Shown: positions 41,578-50,978, counted from the stretch's first letter. The stretch: DNA of 64,000 nt from CBDFHJ01 sp965247635 (GCA_965247635.1 CBDFHJ010000007.1:124001-188000), one strand, 5' to 3'. The notes: generated from the sequence alone by a model not told the origin. Made by a program: numbers and translations.

Positions 41578-42509
41578 GCGCCCCGGAGAAGGCAGAGGTA
41601 GTTACCAAAGTATCCTCGTCTCCCCTCCCCAAGCGAAAGGTCCTCAGAGAGCTGGGCATCCCTAAGAGCACCTACTACCGGTGGCTCAGACGCCAAGACC
41701 AACAAGGACTTGAGGACCGACCAGGAGGCGATCAGCCACCATGGAACCGTCTTACTATTCAGGAAGAACGCTCAGTCCTGTTATCAGCCAGGGAGATGCC
41801 AGAGCTGAGCTGCCGTCAGCTGGCCGCGGGGATCACCGACAACCAGGGCTTCTCAGTCTCAGAGTCCAGCGTCTACCGTATCCTGGGCAGGGAGGGCCTA
41901 GTGAAGAGGCCTGAGATGCGGTTGGCCGCGGGGAAGGAGTACCACCTCAAGACCACAGGACCTCACCAGATGTGGGCCACCGATGCCTCATACTTCAGGG
42001 TGGTTGGGTGGGGCTACTACTACCTGGTCACCGTTATGGACGACTACTCCCGCTTCATCCTGGCTCACAGGCTTCAGCAAGATATGACGGCCGACTCCTT
42101 CATCGAGGTGGTCCAGGATGCTGTGGACACGACCAGCATGGACCAAGTTCCAGTCACAGACCGCACCAGGCTGCTGAGTGACAACGGTCCAGGCTATGTC
42201 TCAAGAGCATTCAGGGACTACCTGGGGATGGTTGGCATCAAGCACATCCTAGCAACTCCTTTCCACCCTCAGACCAACGGGAAGCTGGAGCGCTACCACC
42301 AGACCATCAAACGGGACGTCAACCAGGTGCCTTATGAGTTGCCCGCCGACCTTGAGGCTGCTATCGCGGCCTTCGTCAGCTACTACAACTACCGGCGCTA
42401 TCACAAGGCTCTGGGCAACGTGACACCATCAGACGTGCTCAAGGGAAGACGGCAAGAGATCCTACAACGCAGGAAGGAGGTGAAGGCTCAAACCACCGAA
42501 CGGCGATGA
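41574..42509 (+). CDS. IS3-family transposase OrfB, 17 residues short
   Basis: 311 residues. Identical to copy 2 up to a CGA-to-TGA change at 42507-42509 that removes the last 17 residues (R-R-Y-N-R-A-L-R-E-L...). The D-D-E catalytic residues are all retained, so activity may persist. Confidence 0.9.
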   Translation: MSAPEKAEVVTKVSSSPLPKRKVLRELGIPKSTYYRWLRRQDQQGLEDRPGGDQPPWNRLTIQEERSVLLSAREMPELSCRQLAAGITDNQGFSVSESSVYRILGREGLVKRPEMRLAAGKEYHLKTTGPHQMWATDASYFRVVGWGYYYLVTVMDDYSRFILAHRLQQDMTADSFIEVVQDAVDTTSMDQVPVTDRTRLLSDNGPGYVSRAFRDYLGMVGIKHILATPFHPQTNGKLERYHQTIKRDVNQVPYELPADLEAAIAAFVSYYNYRRYHKALGNVTPSDVLKGRRQEILQRRKEVKAQTTERR

Positions 42510-42603
42510 CGCTACAACAGGGCCCTCAGGGAGCTCGCCAGACCTCCATCCAGCCCCTGATCTCTCGGCTCCCAATGTGTCCCACTTTTGCTGGTTGCTA
42601 ACA

Positions 42604-44606
42604 CAGCAGAGACCCTGAACGGCAGAGGGCAGGGCGGTCCCGAGTTCAAGCGGGCCGTCCGGGACTACGTGCGCGCCTACGTGTGGCGACATGGACGGCC
42701 GAAGACAGCTGAGGACCTCGGAGTGTCCCGCCACACACTCTGGCGATTCCTTGAACGGGGCCACATGGGGCTAGCCGTGCCCTCCGCCGTCCTGAACTCT
42801 GCCGGCGGGAGCGTCCGAGCGATTGAGAGTGCCAGGCAGCAGCTGATCATCGACCTGATGGGCCTCAGACCGGACCCTGCCCTGCGTCCCCTGCGCGAGG
42901 GTCTTGAGGAGGCGCTCCTGCTGCTCTGCGCTACACCTCTGTCTACCGTGGACGAGCTGTCGCGGTTGGGCCGCGTTCCCGCCTCCACGCTGCGAGAGCG
43001 GCTGGAGAAGCTCGCCAAGCGGGGGTTGGTGAACTCCGCGCCGCACCATCTGAGCGTGTTGGGGCCTCGCCCGCTGCGCCGGTACTTCCCAACGGAGAAG
43101 GGCGTCATCGCCGGGGGAGTAGCCACCAAGGGCGAGGCGCACATGCTGCGGGCCTACCCGGTGTCGAAACAGTGGGTTCGGCTGTTGGCCGAGCGGCTGG
43201 ACGCCGTGGCTGTGCTCTACCGCATCGCCGCCACGGTCGCCGACTCTGATCCGCACAACGATCCTATGCGCGTAGACCACTACCGCAAGGGTCCCTACGA
43301 CATGCTGCTCACCCTGTCCGGGGGCCGCTCCATCGGTCTACTGCGCCAGGGGCCGACACTATCCACCTCCAACCTCCGCTACCGCATCAGGAGCATCGAG
43401 CGGTTGCACAATGCCGAGAGACCCTTTGTCACCCTCGTACTGACCCACGCAGACCAGGCCACCCGCCGGGCCATCCGCTCACAGGGCGACCCTTCAGAGC
43501 ACGGCAGGACATTCGCGGCGACGGAGGGGGAGCTTCTGGCCGGAGACCACAATGGAGTCGTCTGGCAGCAGTGCGGGAGCGGCCTCGGCGACGAGCCTCC
43601 CGTGCGGGTCTCCCCCGACGCCAGCCTGCCCGGCATCCTGGTGTGGGCGGAGCGCCTGTTGGACTCGTCCTACTCCTTCCTCCGCGACATCCCGAAGCCG
43701 AGTCCCGGCGCCCTGTACTCCTCCGGCGTTCAAGCCTCCATGCCGGAACCGTCGCAGCAGCTAGTGCCGGCCCTCTCAGTGCAGCTGACGCGGGCCGACA
43801 AAGAAGCCCTCGACCTGCTGGCCGCCTGGCCCCTGTGCACCCGTGAGCAGCTTGCAGGGCTGATGGGAGGCGTCACCCTGCGTCGGGTCAACCAGGTGCT
43901 CCGTTCCCTGAGCCAACACGGTCTCGTGCGAGCGGACAGCCCCTTGCACATGCTCACCGACGAGGGGCTTACCTACCTGGCCCGCAGGGACCGGGCCGCT
44001 GTCGGGCTCACCCTCGACCGGTGGAGCGCTGAGCCCTCGTACTCGAACCCTGACGTTTACGCAGGGACCGCGCTGCGCACCCTTGCCTCCCAGCTCCGTC
44101 ATCACGCCGGCGTCACCGGTTTCGCCACCGCCCTGTCCACCGAAGTCGCCCGCTCTCCACACCACGACCTGTTTGACCTGCTGCCCACCTCCCGCTCCAG
44201 CATCGGCTACCGCTACGACTGGACCACCTACGTGATACTCCCTGACGCCTCCTTCACCCTGGAGTACCGGGGCCGGTGGCGTCCCTACCTGCTGGAGTTC
44301 GAGCGTCGTGCCACGACACCCAAGCGCATTCTCGACCGCCTGGAGTCCTACCGCCGGTACTTCCTGAGCGGCTGGGCGGAGCGGGACCACGGCGGATTCC
44401 TGCCCCGGGTGCTCTTCGTCTTCGAGACTCCCGGCAACGAGGATGCCTTCCTCAATGTCGCTGACAGACTGAACGGGCCGGCCATCATCACCTCTAACGC
44501 CGAGGCCCTTGCCGAGCGGGGCATCCTGGGCGATTCCTGGCGTCTCCCGTCACCGCATCCCTCTGATCGGAGGCCGCTATCCTCCCTGGACCCAGTTGCA
44601 GAATGA
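42604..44606 (+). pseudogene. Replication-relaxation-like protein, 5' end cut by IS copy 3
   Basis: About 667 residues remain. An N-terminal HTH (K-T-A-E-D-L-G-V-S-R-H-T-L-W-R-F-L), two further winged-helix units (about 105-170 and 405-475, the latter with L-A-A-W-P-L-C-T-R-E-Q-L-A-G-L) and a C-terminal region Y-L-L-E-F-E-R-R-A-T-T-P-K-R-I-L-D-R-L-E-S-Y-R-R-Y-F match Replic_Relax proteins of plasmids and integrative elements. The frame is open leftward only into IS sequence (a TTG at 42588), so the native start is lost, although almost the whole protein could still be made. Followed by the RHH-recombinase pair and probably part of the same element. Confidence 0.65.
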
Positions 44607-44643
44607 CAACTGCCGCCGTTCCAGTCACTTCCTGTAGGGGACG

Positions 44644-44665
44644 TCCCAGCATGGCTGCTGGGACC
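44644..44665 (+). terminator. Strong hairpin after the replication-relaxation gene
   Basis: GTCCCAGC (44644-44651), 6-nt loop, GCTGGGAC (44658-44665), followed by CCCTTT. Good stem but only a short T run. Confidence 0.5.
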
Positions 44666-45017
44666 CCTTTGGAGGAGTTCTCCAACCTTCATGCCCCTTC
44701 CGCCCTCACGATTGCAATTTGGTGCAGAACTGATGCGTCAGGATCTCATCGTTGATACGCCGCACACCGCCCATCCCGACCAGCTGTCAGGTACGGCTCC
44801 TAGCGAGAACCACCCCGACTAGGGCCTCGACGGACCAGTGCTCTGGGGCCTCGGAAGCATGTTGCACCCATGCACTAAAGCAGTTCCCAGGGTTTCCTAT
44901 AGGGGACACAAGGGCATTCTCTGCACCTACCGTGTCAGCCCCCAACAGGCCGAAACGGGACATTTGTTGCAGCGCTCGGAACCCGCAGATCCTGGCGGCG
45001 GCTCCTCCCTGTGTCGG
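44666..45017. other. Intergenic stretch without a recognisable gene
   Basis: No supportable frame, RNA gene or dispersed repeat seen between the hairpin and the RHH promoter. Confidence 0.35.
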
Positions 45018-45063
45018 TTGAAGATCGGTTGGCCGGTGGTATATAGTAAGACAGCGTACTATA
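45018..45063 (+). promoter_or_regulatory. Promoter and operator of the RHH-recombinase operon
   Basis: TTGAAG (45018-45023), 18-nt spacer, TATAGT (45042-45047). TATAGTA (45042-45048) and TACTATA (45057-45063) form a perfect 7-bp inverted repeat over the -10 and start region, suitable for a ribbon-helix-helix autorepressor. Confidence 0.6.
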
Positions 45064-45085
45064 CCGGCAGACGAAAAGAGCAACC

Positions 45086-45319
45086 ATGCCCCCAAAGTCG
45101 AGAAGCACCGACACCATCACCTTCTCCCTGCCACCGGAGATGGCCCAAAATCTGCGGCAGGTGGTCAAGGAGGAGGACCGCACCGTGAGCGAGCTGCTCC
45201 GGGAGGCGGTCCGCCTCTACATGGAGGAGAGGGAGTGGCGAAGACGAGAACGACTCGAAAGACTGCAAACTAGACAGACGGGACATGCCCGAACAGAAGG
45301 AGGAAAGGCTGATGAATGA
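45086..45319 (+). CDS. Ribbon-helix-helix (CopG-like) regulator
   Basis: 77 residues: ribbon T-I-T-F-S-L-P-P-E-M, then two helices A-Q-N-L-R-Q-V-V-K-E-E and T-V-S-E-L-L-R-E-A-V-R-L-Y, ending in an Arg/Glu-rich tail. Overlaps the recombinase start by 8 nt and has an inverted repeat over its own promoter, so it probably represses the recombinase operon. Confidence 0.78.
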   Translation: MPPKSRSTDTITFSLPPEMAQNLRQVVKEEDRTVSELLREAVRLYMEEREWRRRERLERLQTRQTGHARTEGGKADE

Positions 45320-46955
45320 CCGACTTGATCTGATACCGGCGGCCCTCTACGCCAGGGTCTCCAGTGACCGCCAGGACGTGGACCTGTCGGTGGCGGCCCA
45401 GCTCCGCGCGCTCAGGGACTATGCCGAGAGGAACGGCTACCTGGTCGCCCGTGAATACGTGGACGAGGCCGAGAGCGGACGCACCGCCAACCGGCCCCAG
45501 TTCCGAAGGATGCTGGATGAGGCCGCCAAGCCGGAGGCTCCCTTCAAGGAGATTCTCGTCTGGAAGTTCTCTCGCTTCACCCGAAAGCGCGAGCACGCCG
45601 TCGCCTTCAAGGCCATGCTCCGGCGCAAGGGCGTGAGGGTGGTCTCCATCACCGAGCACGCCGACGACTCCCCCACCGGCAAGCTCATGGAGGCCATCAT
45701 AGAGTCTGTGGACGAGTTCTACTCGGAGAACCTTGCGCAGGAAGTTGTCAGGGGTATGCGAGAGGCCGCTTCTCGCGGCTTCTGGGTGGCCAGCCGGGTG
45801 CCCTACGGCTACCGGAAGCTCATGGTGCAGGACGGGGCCAAGAAGCGTCCCACCCTCGAACCCGACGCGGCCACCGCTCCCGTGGTGGAGCGCATCTTCA
45901 ACATGGCCGAGGCGGGCAGGGGCATCCTGGACATCACCCGCACCCTCAACGACGAGGCATCGCCAACCCCACCGGCAGGCTCTGGTGCAAGAACGGCGTC
46001 CACATCATCCTCAGGAATCCTGTCTACACGGGAACCTTGGTCTGGGGCACTGATTCCAAGGACAAGGCCGAGCCGGTGCGGGTGGAGAAGGCCTTCCCCG
46101 CCATCGTCTCCAAGGCCCAAGTTCAAGCGGGTGAACCGGAAGCTGCGCTCCCGCGCTCCCAGGAGGACTCATCCCCGCCGGGTCGGGAGTTCCTACCTCC
46201 TCAGTGGCCTGGTCAGGTGCAGGGCGTGCAACCGGGCGCTCAGCGGCCAGGACGCCAAGAGCGGCCGGTTCGCCTACTACGTCTGCCAGTCGATCATGAA
46301 GCGCGGCAAGGACGCCTGCGAGACTCCCAGGCTCAACGCACGCCGTTTCGAGGAAATGGTGGTGGGGAAGATCCGGGAGAACGTGCTCACCGAGTCCAAC
46401 ATCCGCGAACTGGTGAAGCTGGTGGACGAGGAGATGGACGGCATCGCCCACGAGCAGCGCCAGCGGCTGGAGACCGTCGAGGCGGAGCTTGTGGACGTGA
46501 AGCGCAGGCTGGACCGGCTCTACAACCTGGTGGAGACCACAGACCTGGACGTTGACGACTTCAAGCCCCGCATACGCGAGCACAGGGAGCGGCAGGAGAG
46601 GCTTGAAGCCACGGCGGAGGAGGCGAGGGCGATGCTCTCCCAGCGCAAGGAGGTCCTGGACGATGTGGAGACCATCACGGCCTACGCCCAGGACCTGAGT
46701 GTGTTCCTGAACGAGAGCGAGCTGACGGAGCGCAGGGCATTCATCGAGAGTTTCGTGAAGGAGATCATCGTCATGCCCGACAACGCCGTGGTGCGCTACA
46801 CGATTCCGATGTCCGACGACAGCCCCATCCCGGGGAGAGATGCCGAGGAGATGGCCCTGCACGCCCCGGTTCTGTCTACCGTCAAGTTTGGTGGAGCAGG
46901 GGATACTGGCAAAAAACTTGCCGATTTCCCAACCTCGTCATCCGGAGAGGGTTGA
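45312..46955 (+). CDS. Large serine recombinase 2, carrying a compensated double frameshift
   Basis: 547 residues from ATG 45312 (AGGAAAGG site). Resolvase domain with Y-A-R-V-S-S-D-R-Q (nucleophile S17), zinc ribbon C-R-A-C-N-R-A-L-S-G ... Y-Y-V-C-Q-S, coiled coil and C-terminal domain are all intact. Between about 45957 and 46121 the reading frame is displaced: a lost base near 45957 and a gained base near 46121 turn about 55 residues of the recombinase domain into a Pro/Ser/Arg-rich string, while the +1 frame there still encodes the expected N-P-T-G-R-L-W ... V-Y-T-G-T-L-V-W-G. Two compensating changes keep the rest in frame. DNA binding is probably impaired unless this is a sequencing artefact. 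Confidence 0.85.
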   Translation: MNDRLDLIPAALYARVSSDRQDVDLSVAAQLRALRDYAERNGYLVAREYVDEAESGRTANRPQFRRMLDEAAKPEAPFKEILVWKFSRFTRKREHAVAFKAMLRRKGVRVVSITEHADDSPTGKLMEAIIESVDEFYSENLAQEVVRGMREAASRGFWVASRVPYGYRKLMVQDGAKKRPTLEPDAATAPVVERIFNMAEAGRGILDITRTLNDEASPTPPAGSGARTASTSSSGILSTREPWSGALIPRTRPSRCGWRRPSPPSSPRPKFKRVNRKLRSRAPRRTHPRRVGSSYLLSGLVRCRACNRALSGQDAKSGRFAYYVCQSIMKRGKDACETPRLNARRFEEMVVGKIRENVLTESNIRELVKLVDEEMDGIAHEQRQRLETVEAELVDVKRRLDRLYNLVETTDLDVDDFKPRIREHRERQERLEATAEEARAMLSQRKEVLDDVETITAYAQDLSVFLNESELTERRAFIESFVKEIIVMPDNAVVRYTIPMSDDSPIPGRDAEEMALHAPVLSTVKFGGAGDTGKKLADFPTSSSGEG

Positions 46956-47225
46956 TTCAGGGATCCCGGTGAGACGTCGCATTACGAAGCCGTTGCTATA
47001 CGTAGGGTGCAGGTCGGCTCCGACTGCTGAGTGCCAATTCTAGACGTTCATTAGGTCATTCATCGCGATGGCCTGTGGTCCCTGCGGCATAATCGCTTGG
47101 ACAGCAGAGGGGAGCGCCGCTAAACGGACCACTGTGGGATCGGAACGCCCTTGCGTAGACCTCATGCGAACGCCAAAACAGAGCCAACTCTCTTTCCTAG
47201 GAAAACCCTTTTGACTCAAGCAAAC

Positions 47226-47453
47226 ATGGTATCTGACCTCCAGAACCAGCCGATCCGCATGGCGGAGATTCTGAGTGCGTTCTCCTTCGCCACTGACCTG
47301 GGCGCCGGCCAACCGATGGGGGATGTTCTCCGGACGTGTTACGTGGCCATGGCTATCGCGCAGAAACTGAAGCTATCTTCTCAGGAACAGGCCGATGTGT
47401 ATCACACAGCTTTGCTGGCCCACGCTGGGTGCACGGCCGGAGCGAGTCTGTGA
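47226..47453 (+). pseudogene. N-terminal fragment of an HD-GYP-type phosphodiesterase
   Basis: 75 residues: R-M-A-E-I-L-S-A-F-S-F-A-T-D-L-G-A-G-Q-P-M-G-D-V-L-R-T-C ... A-D-V-Y-H-T-A-L-L-A-H-A-G-C-T-A matches the start of HD-domain phosphodiesterases that also carry a LuxR HTH. The frame stops at 47453, before the conserved HD and GYP motifs, so the gene is broken. Confidence 0.6.
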
Positions 47454-48007
47454 GCACAAAAGGAGTGTTGTTCTATTATCCTAACGATCACATCAAAAAC
47501 GCGGACTTTCGGGAGCGCTTCAAAGAGGCGATCGCGGATTGCATCACTAATCCCAGTAACACAGATAGTCAGGTGCTGGAGACGATCTCGGGGCGGGGGT
47601 CACTTTTTGAAATCATCCAGAAGGACGAGTTAATGCGACGGTTGGCAGCTCTGACTTCGGAGTGCGATTATAACGACACCTCGCTCAAGGACATCGTGGG
47701 CACGATTAGTGATAATGAAAAAAGAGCACGGGGCAACTGGCTGACCCCAACCGTTCGATTACGCATGACCGCCGCTGAGTTGTTAGTCACCTGGCGCTAC
47801 CTCGACAAACCTCAGTCCTTTTATGTTGTGGGAGAGAATTGTCTCAGGGACCTTATTGAGATGAACTCACAATTGAACGCCTGGGATGCCTCCCCTGATA
47901 ATACTCAGGAGTGGATCAGGGATCACCTCGGCGAATTGCGTAACAACCTCCGGGGGTTCAAAAAGAGGATCCTAAACTCCAGCAAAGAGCTTGCTTCCCG
48001 TCCGTGA
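47450..48007 (+). CDS. Hypothetical protein, lower-GC insert after the HD-GYP fragment
   Basis: 185 residues from GTG 47450, overlapping the previous stop (GTGA). Mixed alpha/beta composition with a K/R-rich C-terminal helix (L-R-G-F-K-K-R-I-L-N). Base composition is more AT-rich than its neighbours, suggesting foreign origin. No family recognised; function unknown. Confidence 0.45.
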   Translation: MSTKGVLFYYPNDHIKNADFRERFKEAIADCITNPSNTDSQVLETISGRGSLFEIIQKDELMRRLAALTSECDYNDTSLKDIVGTISDNEKRARGNWLTPTVRLRMTAAELLVTWRYLDKPQSFYVVGENCLRDLIEMNSQLNAWDASPDNTQEWIRDHLGELRNNLRGFKKRILNSSKELASRP

Positions 48008-48110
48008 AGCGGGCTTACCCACCTCTACCACCCAACGTCCGCCTGCCAGCGGTAACCCGCCTCTGCAGCCCGGTGAACAGCGCTGGCACGCTAGCAATCA
48101 TACCGCCTAC

Positions 48111-48240
48111 CGTTCATGGTCCGACAGGCTCACCACGAACGGTCCTTAGCGCGGTCTTGACCCGCTCGTCCTGTCCGATGATGCTTCGCTCATCGAGACT
48201 CCTGACGAAGTCGGAGAGCCCGTCGAAGGACGAGCTTGCA
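48111..48240. repeat. Dispersed intergenic repeat block
   Basis: 'cgttcatggtccgacaggctcaccacgaacgg' plus 'gaagtcggagagcccgtcgaaggacgagc', the same family as 5395-5454 and 51431-51538. Confidence 0.55.
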
Positions 48241-48276
48241 AGCGAAGAAGCGGCTACGACCCCATGCCTACTTGGC

Positions 48277-48648
48277 CTAGACGTCGCGGGAGAGCTCGAT
48301 GCGGTTGCCGCCGGGGTCCAGCACGTAGAGGGAGTACCCTCCGCTGTCGCCGTGGGCTCGCACCTGCTCCACGCTGATCCCGGCGGCCTCCAGCTCCTTG
48401 GTGGCGGTTTCCGGATCGTCGGGCCCCTCGAAGGTGAAGGTGTGGTGCGGCACGCCCGGCCGCGGCCCGTCGGACGCATCAAAGAGGCCCAGCCCGGTAT
48501 CGCCGACCCGCAGGCGCACCACCGCGGCACCACCGATGGTCTGCTCGGAGCGCTCGGCCAGACCGAGCTGGTCGCAGTAAAACCGCACCGTCTCGTCAAA
48601 GGGCGCGGCGTTGAGGTTCCAGGAACGCAGGCCCGTTATACGGAACAT
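48277..48648 (-). CDS. Glyoxalase/VOC-superfamily protein
   Basis: 123 residues of one vicinal-oxygen-chelate unit: F-Y-C-D-Q-L-G-L (end of first beta-alpha), P-H-H-T-F-T-F-E in the second module and Y-V-L-D-P-G-G-N-R-I-E-L with the usual metal-ligand Glu. Could be a lyase, dioxygenase or resistance protein; the substrate is not evident. Confidence 0.82.
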   Translation of the reverse strand: MFRITGLRSWNLNAAPFDETVRFYCDQLGLAERSEQTIGGAAVVRLRVGDTGLGLFDASDGPRPGVPHHTFTFEGPDDPETATKELEAAGISVEQVRAHGDSGGYSLYVLDPGGNRIELSRDV

Positions 48649-48703
48649 AGCTTCACCTCCCGTTACGCAACACAGTGGCCGGTATTCTACTACACGGGAT
48701 GGT

Positions 48704-49543
48704 CTACACCTTGGCCGCCACCAACAGCCCGTACCCCAGTGTTCCGTCGGATATCAACGCTTGAACATCGCTCAGCACGCCCTTGGCCCGGTCGATGAGC
48801 GCGGGGGCAACGGGCAGCTTGCCGAGCTTGGCCGCCACCTCCGCCAGCAGCAGCCGTCCCTTGACGTCTCGAACGGTCTGAGCAGCGGCCTCCGGAAGGT
48901 CCTCGGCGTGGACTATGGTCAGTCCGGTTTGCTCCAGCAGCGCCCGATACTCCGCCAGGGGCCGGGCGTCACCCACGCATCCTGCAATGGCCAGCACACC
49001 CTGGAGGCCACTGGGTATGGGTCCGTTCACGGTGACGTCGGTCAGGGCCAAGCGCCCTCCCCGCCTGAGCGCTCCGCTGAGCCGCCGGAGGGCCGCTTCC
49101 TTCGTCGGCAGGATCGACAGCACGCACTCCATGAGGACCAGGTCGAAAGTTTCAGGCTCCAGCGCGATTTCCAGCACGTCACCGACCGTGAAGGAGACCC
49201 GCCCTTCCACGCCTCGTTCCCGGGCGTGCTCACGGCCGGCCGCCGCACCGGCGTCCTCCAGGGTCAGGCCATCCACCCGGCAGCCCGTTTCGGCAGCCAG
49301 GTGCACGGCGCTGGCGCCGCGTCCCGATCCGACGTCCAGCACCCGAGAGGATTCGCTCACCCCCGCCAGGCGCGCCACATAAGACGTCAAAGCCAGGCCG
49401 CCAGGGTGGAAGGAGTCGCCCAGGAGCCAGCGGGCGGCCGGATGGCTGTACACACCGGCACAGCACGCCGCGACCTGGTCGCTCCATGCCGAGGCCGGAG
49501 AAGCAGCACCGGCGATGCCAGGCCTACTAGCTTGGGAGCGCAT
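48704..49543 (-). CDS. SAM-dependent methyltransferase overlapping the radical SAM gene
   Basis: 279 residues from ATG 49543, 17 nt inside the end of the radical SAM gene at 49527-50978. Motif I R-V-L-D-V-G-S-G-R-G-A-S-A, motif II V-D-G-L-T-L-E-D, strand 4 F-D-L-V-L-M-E-C-V-L-S. Resembles UbiE/arsenite-type small-molecule methyltransferases but lacks an obvious arsenite Cys set. The overlap implies co-expression with the radical SAM enzyme, perhaps on the same lipid substrate (inference). Confidence 0.78.
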   Translation of the reverse strand: MRSQASRPGIAGAASPASAWSDQVAACCAGVYSHPAARWLLGDSFHPGGLALTSYVARLAGVSESSRVLDVGSGRGASAVHLAAETGCRVDGLTLEDAGAAAGREHARERGVEGRVSFTVGDVLEIALEPETFDLVLMECVLSILPTKEAALRRLSGALRRGGRLALTDVTVNGPIPSGLQGVLAIAGCVGDARPLAEYRALLEQTGLTIVHAEDLPEAAAQTVRDVKGRLLLAEVAAKLGKLPVAPALIDRAKGVLSDVQALISDGTLGYGLLVAAKV

Positions 49544-50978
49544 CGCGCTTCCTCCGTACCCGGGCCATCGCGCGGTCCCGCCGCATCTCTTCACGCACTT
49601 GCTCGCGATAGCCCACGTTGTTGTACGCGCAGAAGGGGACCAGGCGGCCGTCTAGAGTGATGATCTCCACGCAGCACTTCATTACCTTCTTCACGTCAAA
49701 GGTGTAGGCGTCCATGAAATCCTTGACCGTGATGGCGAAGATGCGCTTGGCCAGGTCATGGTTGGAGATGGTCAGGTCGACGTTGCAGCTGGCGCACGTG
49801 AACTGGGCGGCGAGGCTCTCCGTGCCTGGGACGGCCGACGACGACCAGAGCGCCTCCAAGGCGTGACGGACCTCCTCCGAGGGGTCCGGCCAGGCGCGGT
49901 TGGTGATGTAGTCCAGGTGCTCGTCCACGTTCAGCACCCGGGGCAGCGGCGTCACCTGGCCATCCTCCACGTAGGCGTAGGTGATGGACTGGCAGCCGGG
50001 GTTGCAGCAGGGCACCGGCACGAAGTCGCTCTTCACGAATAGGCCCTCCGTTTGGTCCTGGATGCGGCCGACGACCTCCGGAATGGTCACGCGGTCCAGG
50101 GGGTCGAACCCGCCATGACGTCCCGTGTGGGTGACGGGCTGGAAGCTGATTCCTCGGACGGCCGGGTGCTCCAAGGCGAACCGCACCAGGGCGCCGACTT
50201 CGTGCTCGTTCACCCCTCGCTCCACGGCGGCCACCAAGATGGTGTTCAGGTCCAGCTCCGCAAGCCGGTCCAAGGCGGCCAGCTTCTCTTGCAGCAACGG
50301 CTCGCCCCGGAGCGTCACGTAGGTCACGTCCTCCAACCCATCGAACTGAAGGTAGACCATGGGCCGTAACGCGCCGAACTGCGCGGCCCACTCGGGGTCC
50401 TGGGCGATACGCAGTCCGTTGGTGTTGACCATGACGTGGCGGATGCCCTTCTCCTGGGCCATGCGCACCATGTCGAAAAGCTGGGGGTGCAACGTGGGCT
50501 CGCCGCCGCTGAACTGGACCACCTCCGGGTCACCCTCGGTACGGATGAACTGGTCCAGCATGAACGCCACTTCACTCAGCGTCAGGTTGTAGCCCGCGCC
50601 GGCGTTGGCGAAGCAGGTCGGGCAGGCCAGGTTACAGCCGGTGTTCACCTCGACCAGGGCCAGGCAGGCATGCTGCTGGTGCTCGGGACAGAGACCGCAG
50701 TCGTAGGGACAGCCGTCCTTCACCTCGGTGAGGTACTCCAGCGGTGCCTGGCCCGGCTTGTCGTACTTCTGAGAGGCCAGGTAGCCCTCGGCGTCCGGCG
50801 AGATGAGGACCCCGAACCAGCCATGCTCGGGGCATTGCTTGCGCATGATGACGCGGCCGCTTTCGAGGCGTACCTCCGCGTCAATCAGCCGCTTGCACTC
50901 AGGGCACAGGCTCCGGGTTTGCTCGTGGACCACCGAGTCGGGGGTGCGCGGCTGGGCCGTGGGTTGGCGTAGTTGCAT
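49527..50978 (-). CDS. Radical SAM enzyme, tetraether-lipid-synthase (Tes)-like
   Basis: 483 residues from ATG 50978 (AAGGAGAG site). N-terminal rubredoxin-like pair C25-x2-C28 with C49 and C-P-E-H-G, then G-C-P-Y-D-C-G-L-C-P-E-H (C90, C94, C97), the radical SAM C115-x3-C119-x2-C122, and C-terminal Cys sets (P-C-C-N-P-G-C, C-A-S-C, K-C-C ... F-C). This multi-cluster layout, including the C-P-E-H-G and L-x-E-V-x-x-G-C motifs, matches the Tes/MJ0619-like family that joins lipid chains in archaea and has bacterial homologues. Other members of the family have unknown substrates, so biphytanyl or membrane-spanning lipid synthesis here is a hypothesis. Confidence 0.75.
   Translation of the reverse strand: MQLRQPTAQPRTPDSVVHEQTRSLCPECKRLIDAEVRLESGRVIMRKQCPEHGWFGVLISPDAEGYLASQKYDKPGQAPLEYLTEVKDGCPYDCGLCPEHQQHACLALVEVNTGCNLACPTCFANAGAGYNLTLSEVAFMLDQFIRTEGDPEVVQFSGGEPTLHPQLFDMVRMAQEKGIRHVMVNTNGLRIAQDPEWAAQFGALRPMVYLQFDGLEDVTYVTLRGEPLLQEKLAALDRLAELDLNTILVAAVERGVNEHEVGALVRFALEHPAVRGISFQPVTHTGRHGGFDPLDRVTIPEVVGRIQDQTEGLFVKSDFVPVPCCNPGCQSITYAYVEDGQVTPLPRVLNVDEHLDYITNRAWPDPSEEVRHALEALWSSSAVPGTESLAAQFTCASCNVDLTISNHDLAKRIFAITVKDFMDAYTFDVKKVMKCCVEIITLDGRLVPFCAYNNVGYREQVREEMRRDRAMARVRRKRDALPS

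Larger units (their letters stand above)
41059..42603 (+). mobile_element. IS3-family element, copy 3
   Basis: 1545 bp, opposite orientation to copies 1 and 2, with the same terminal repeats. Inserted into the partial IS3 element on its left and abutting the 5' end of the replication-relaxation gene on its right. No target duplication is visible. Confidence 0.93.
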
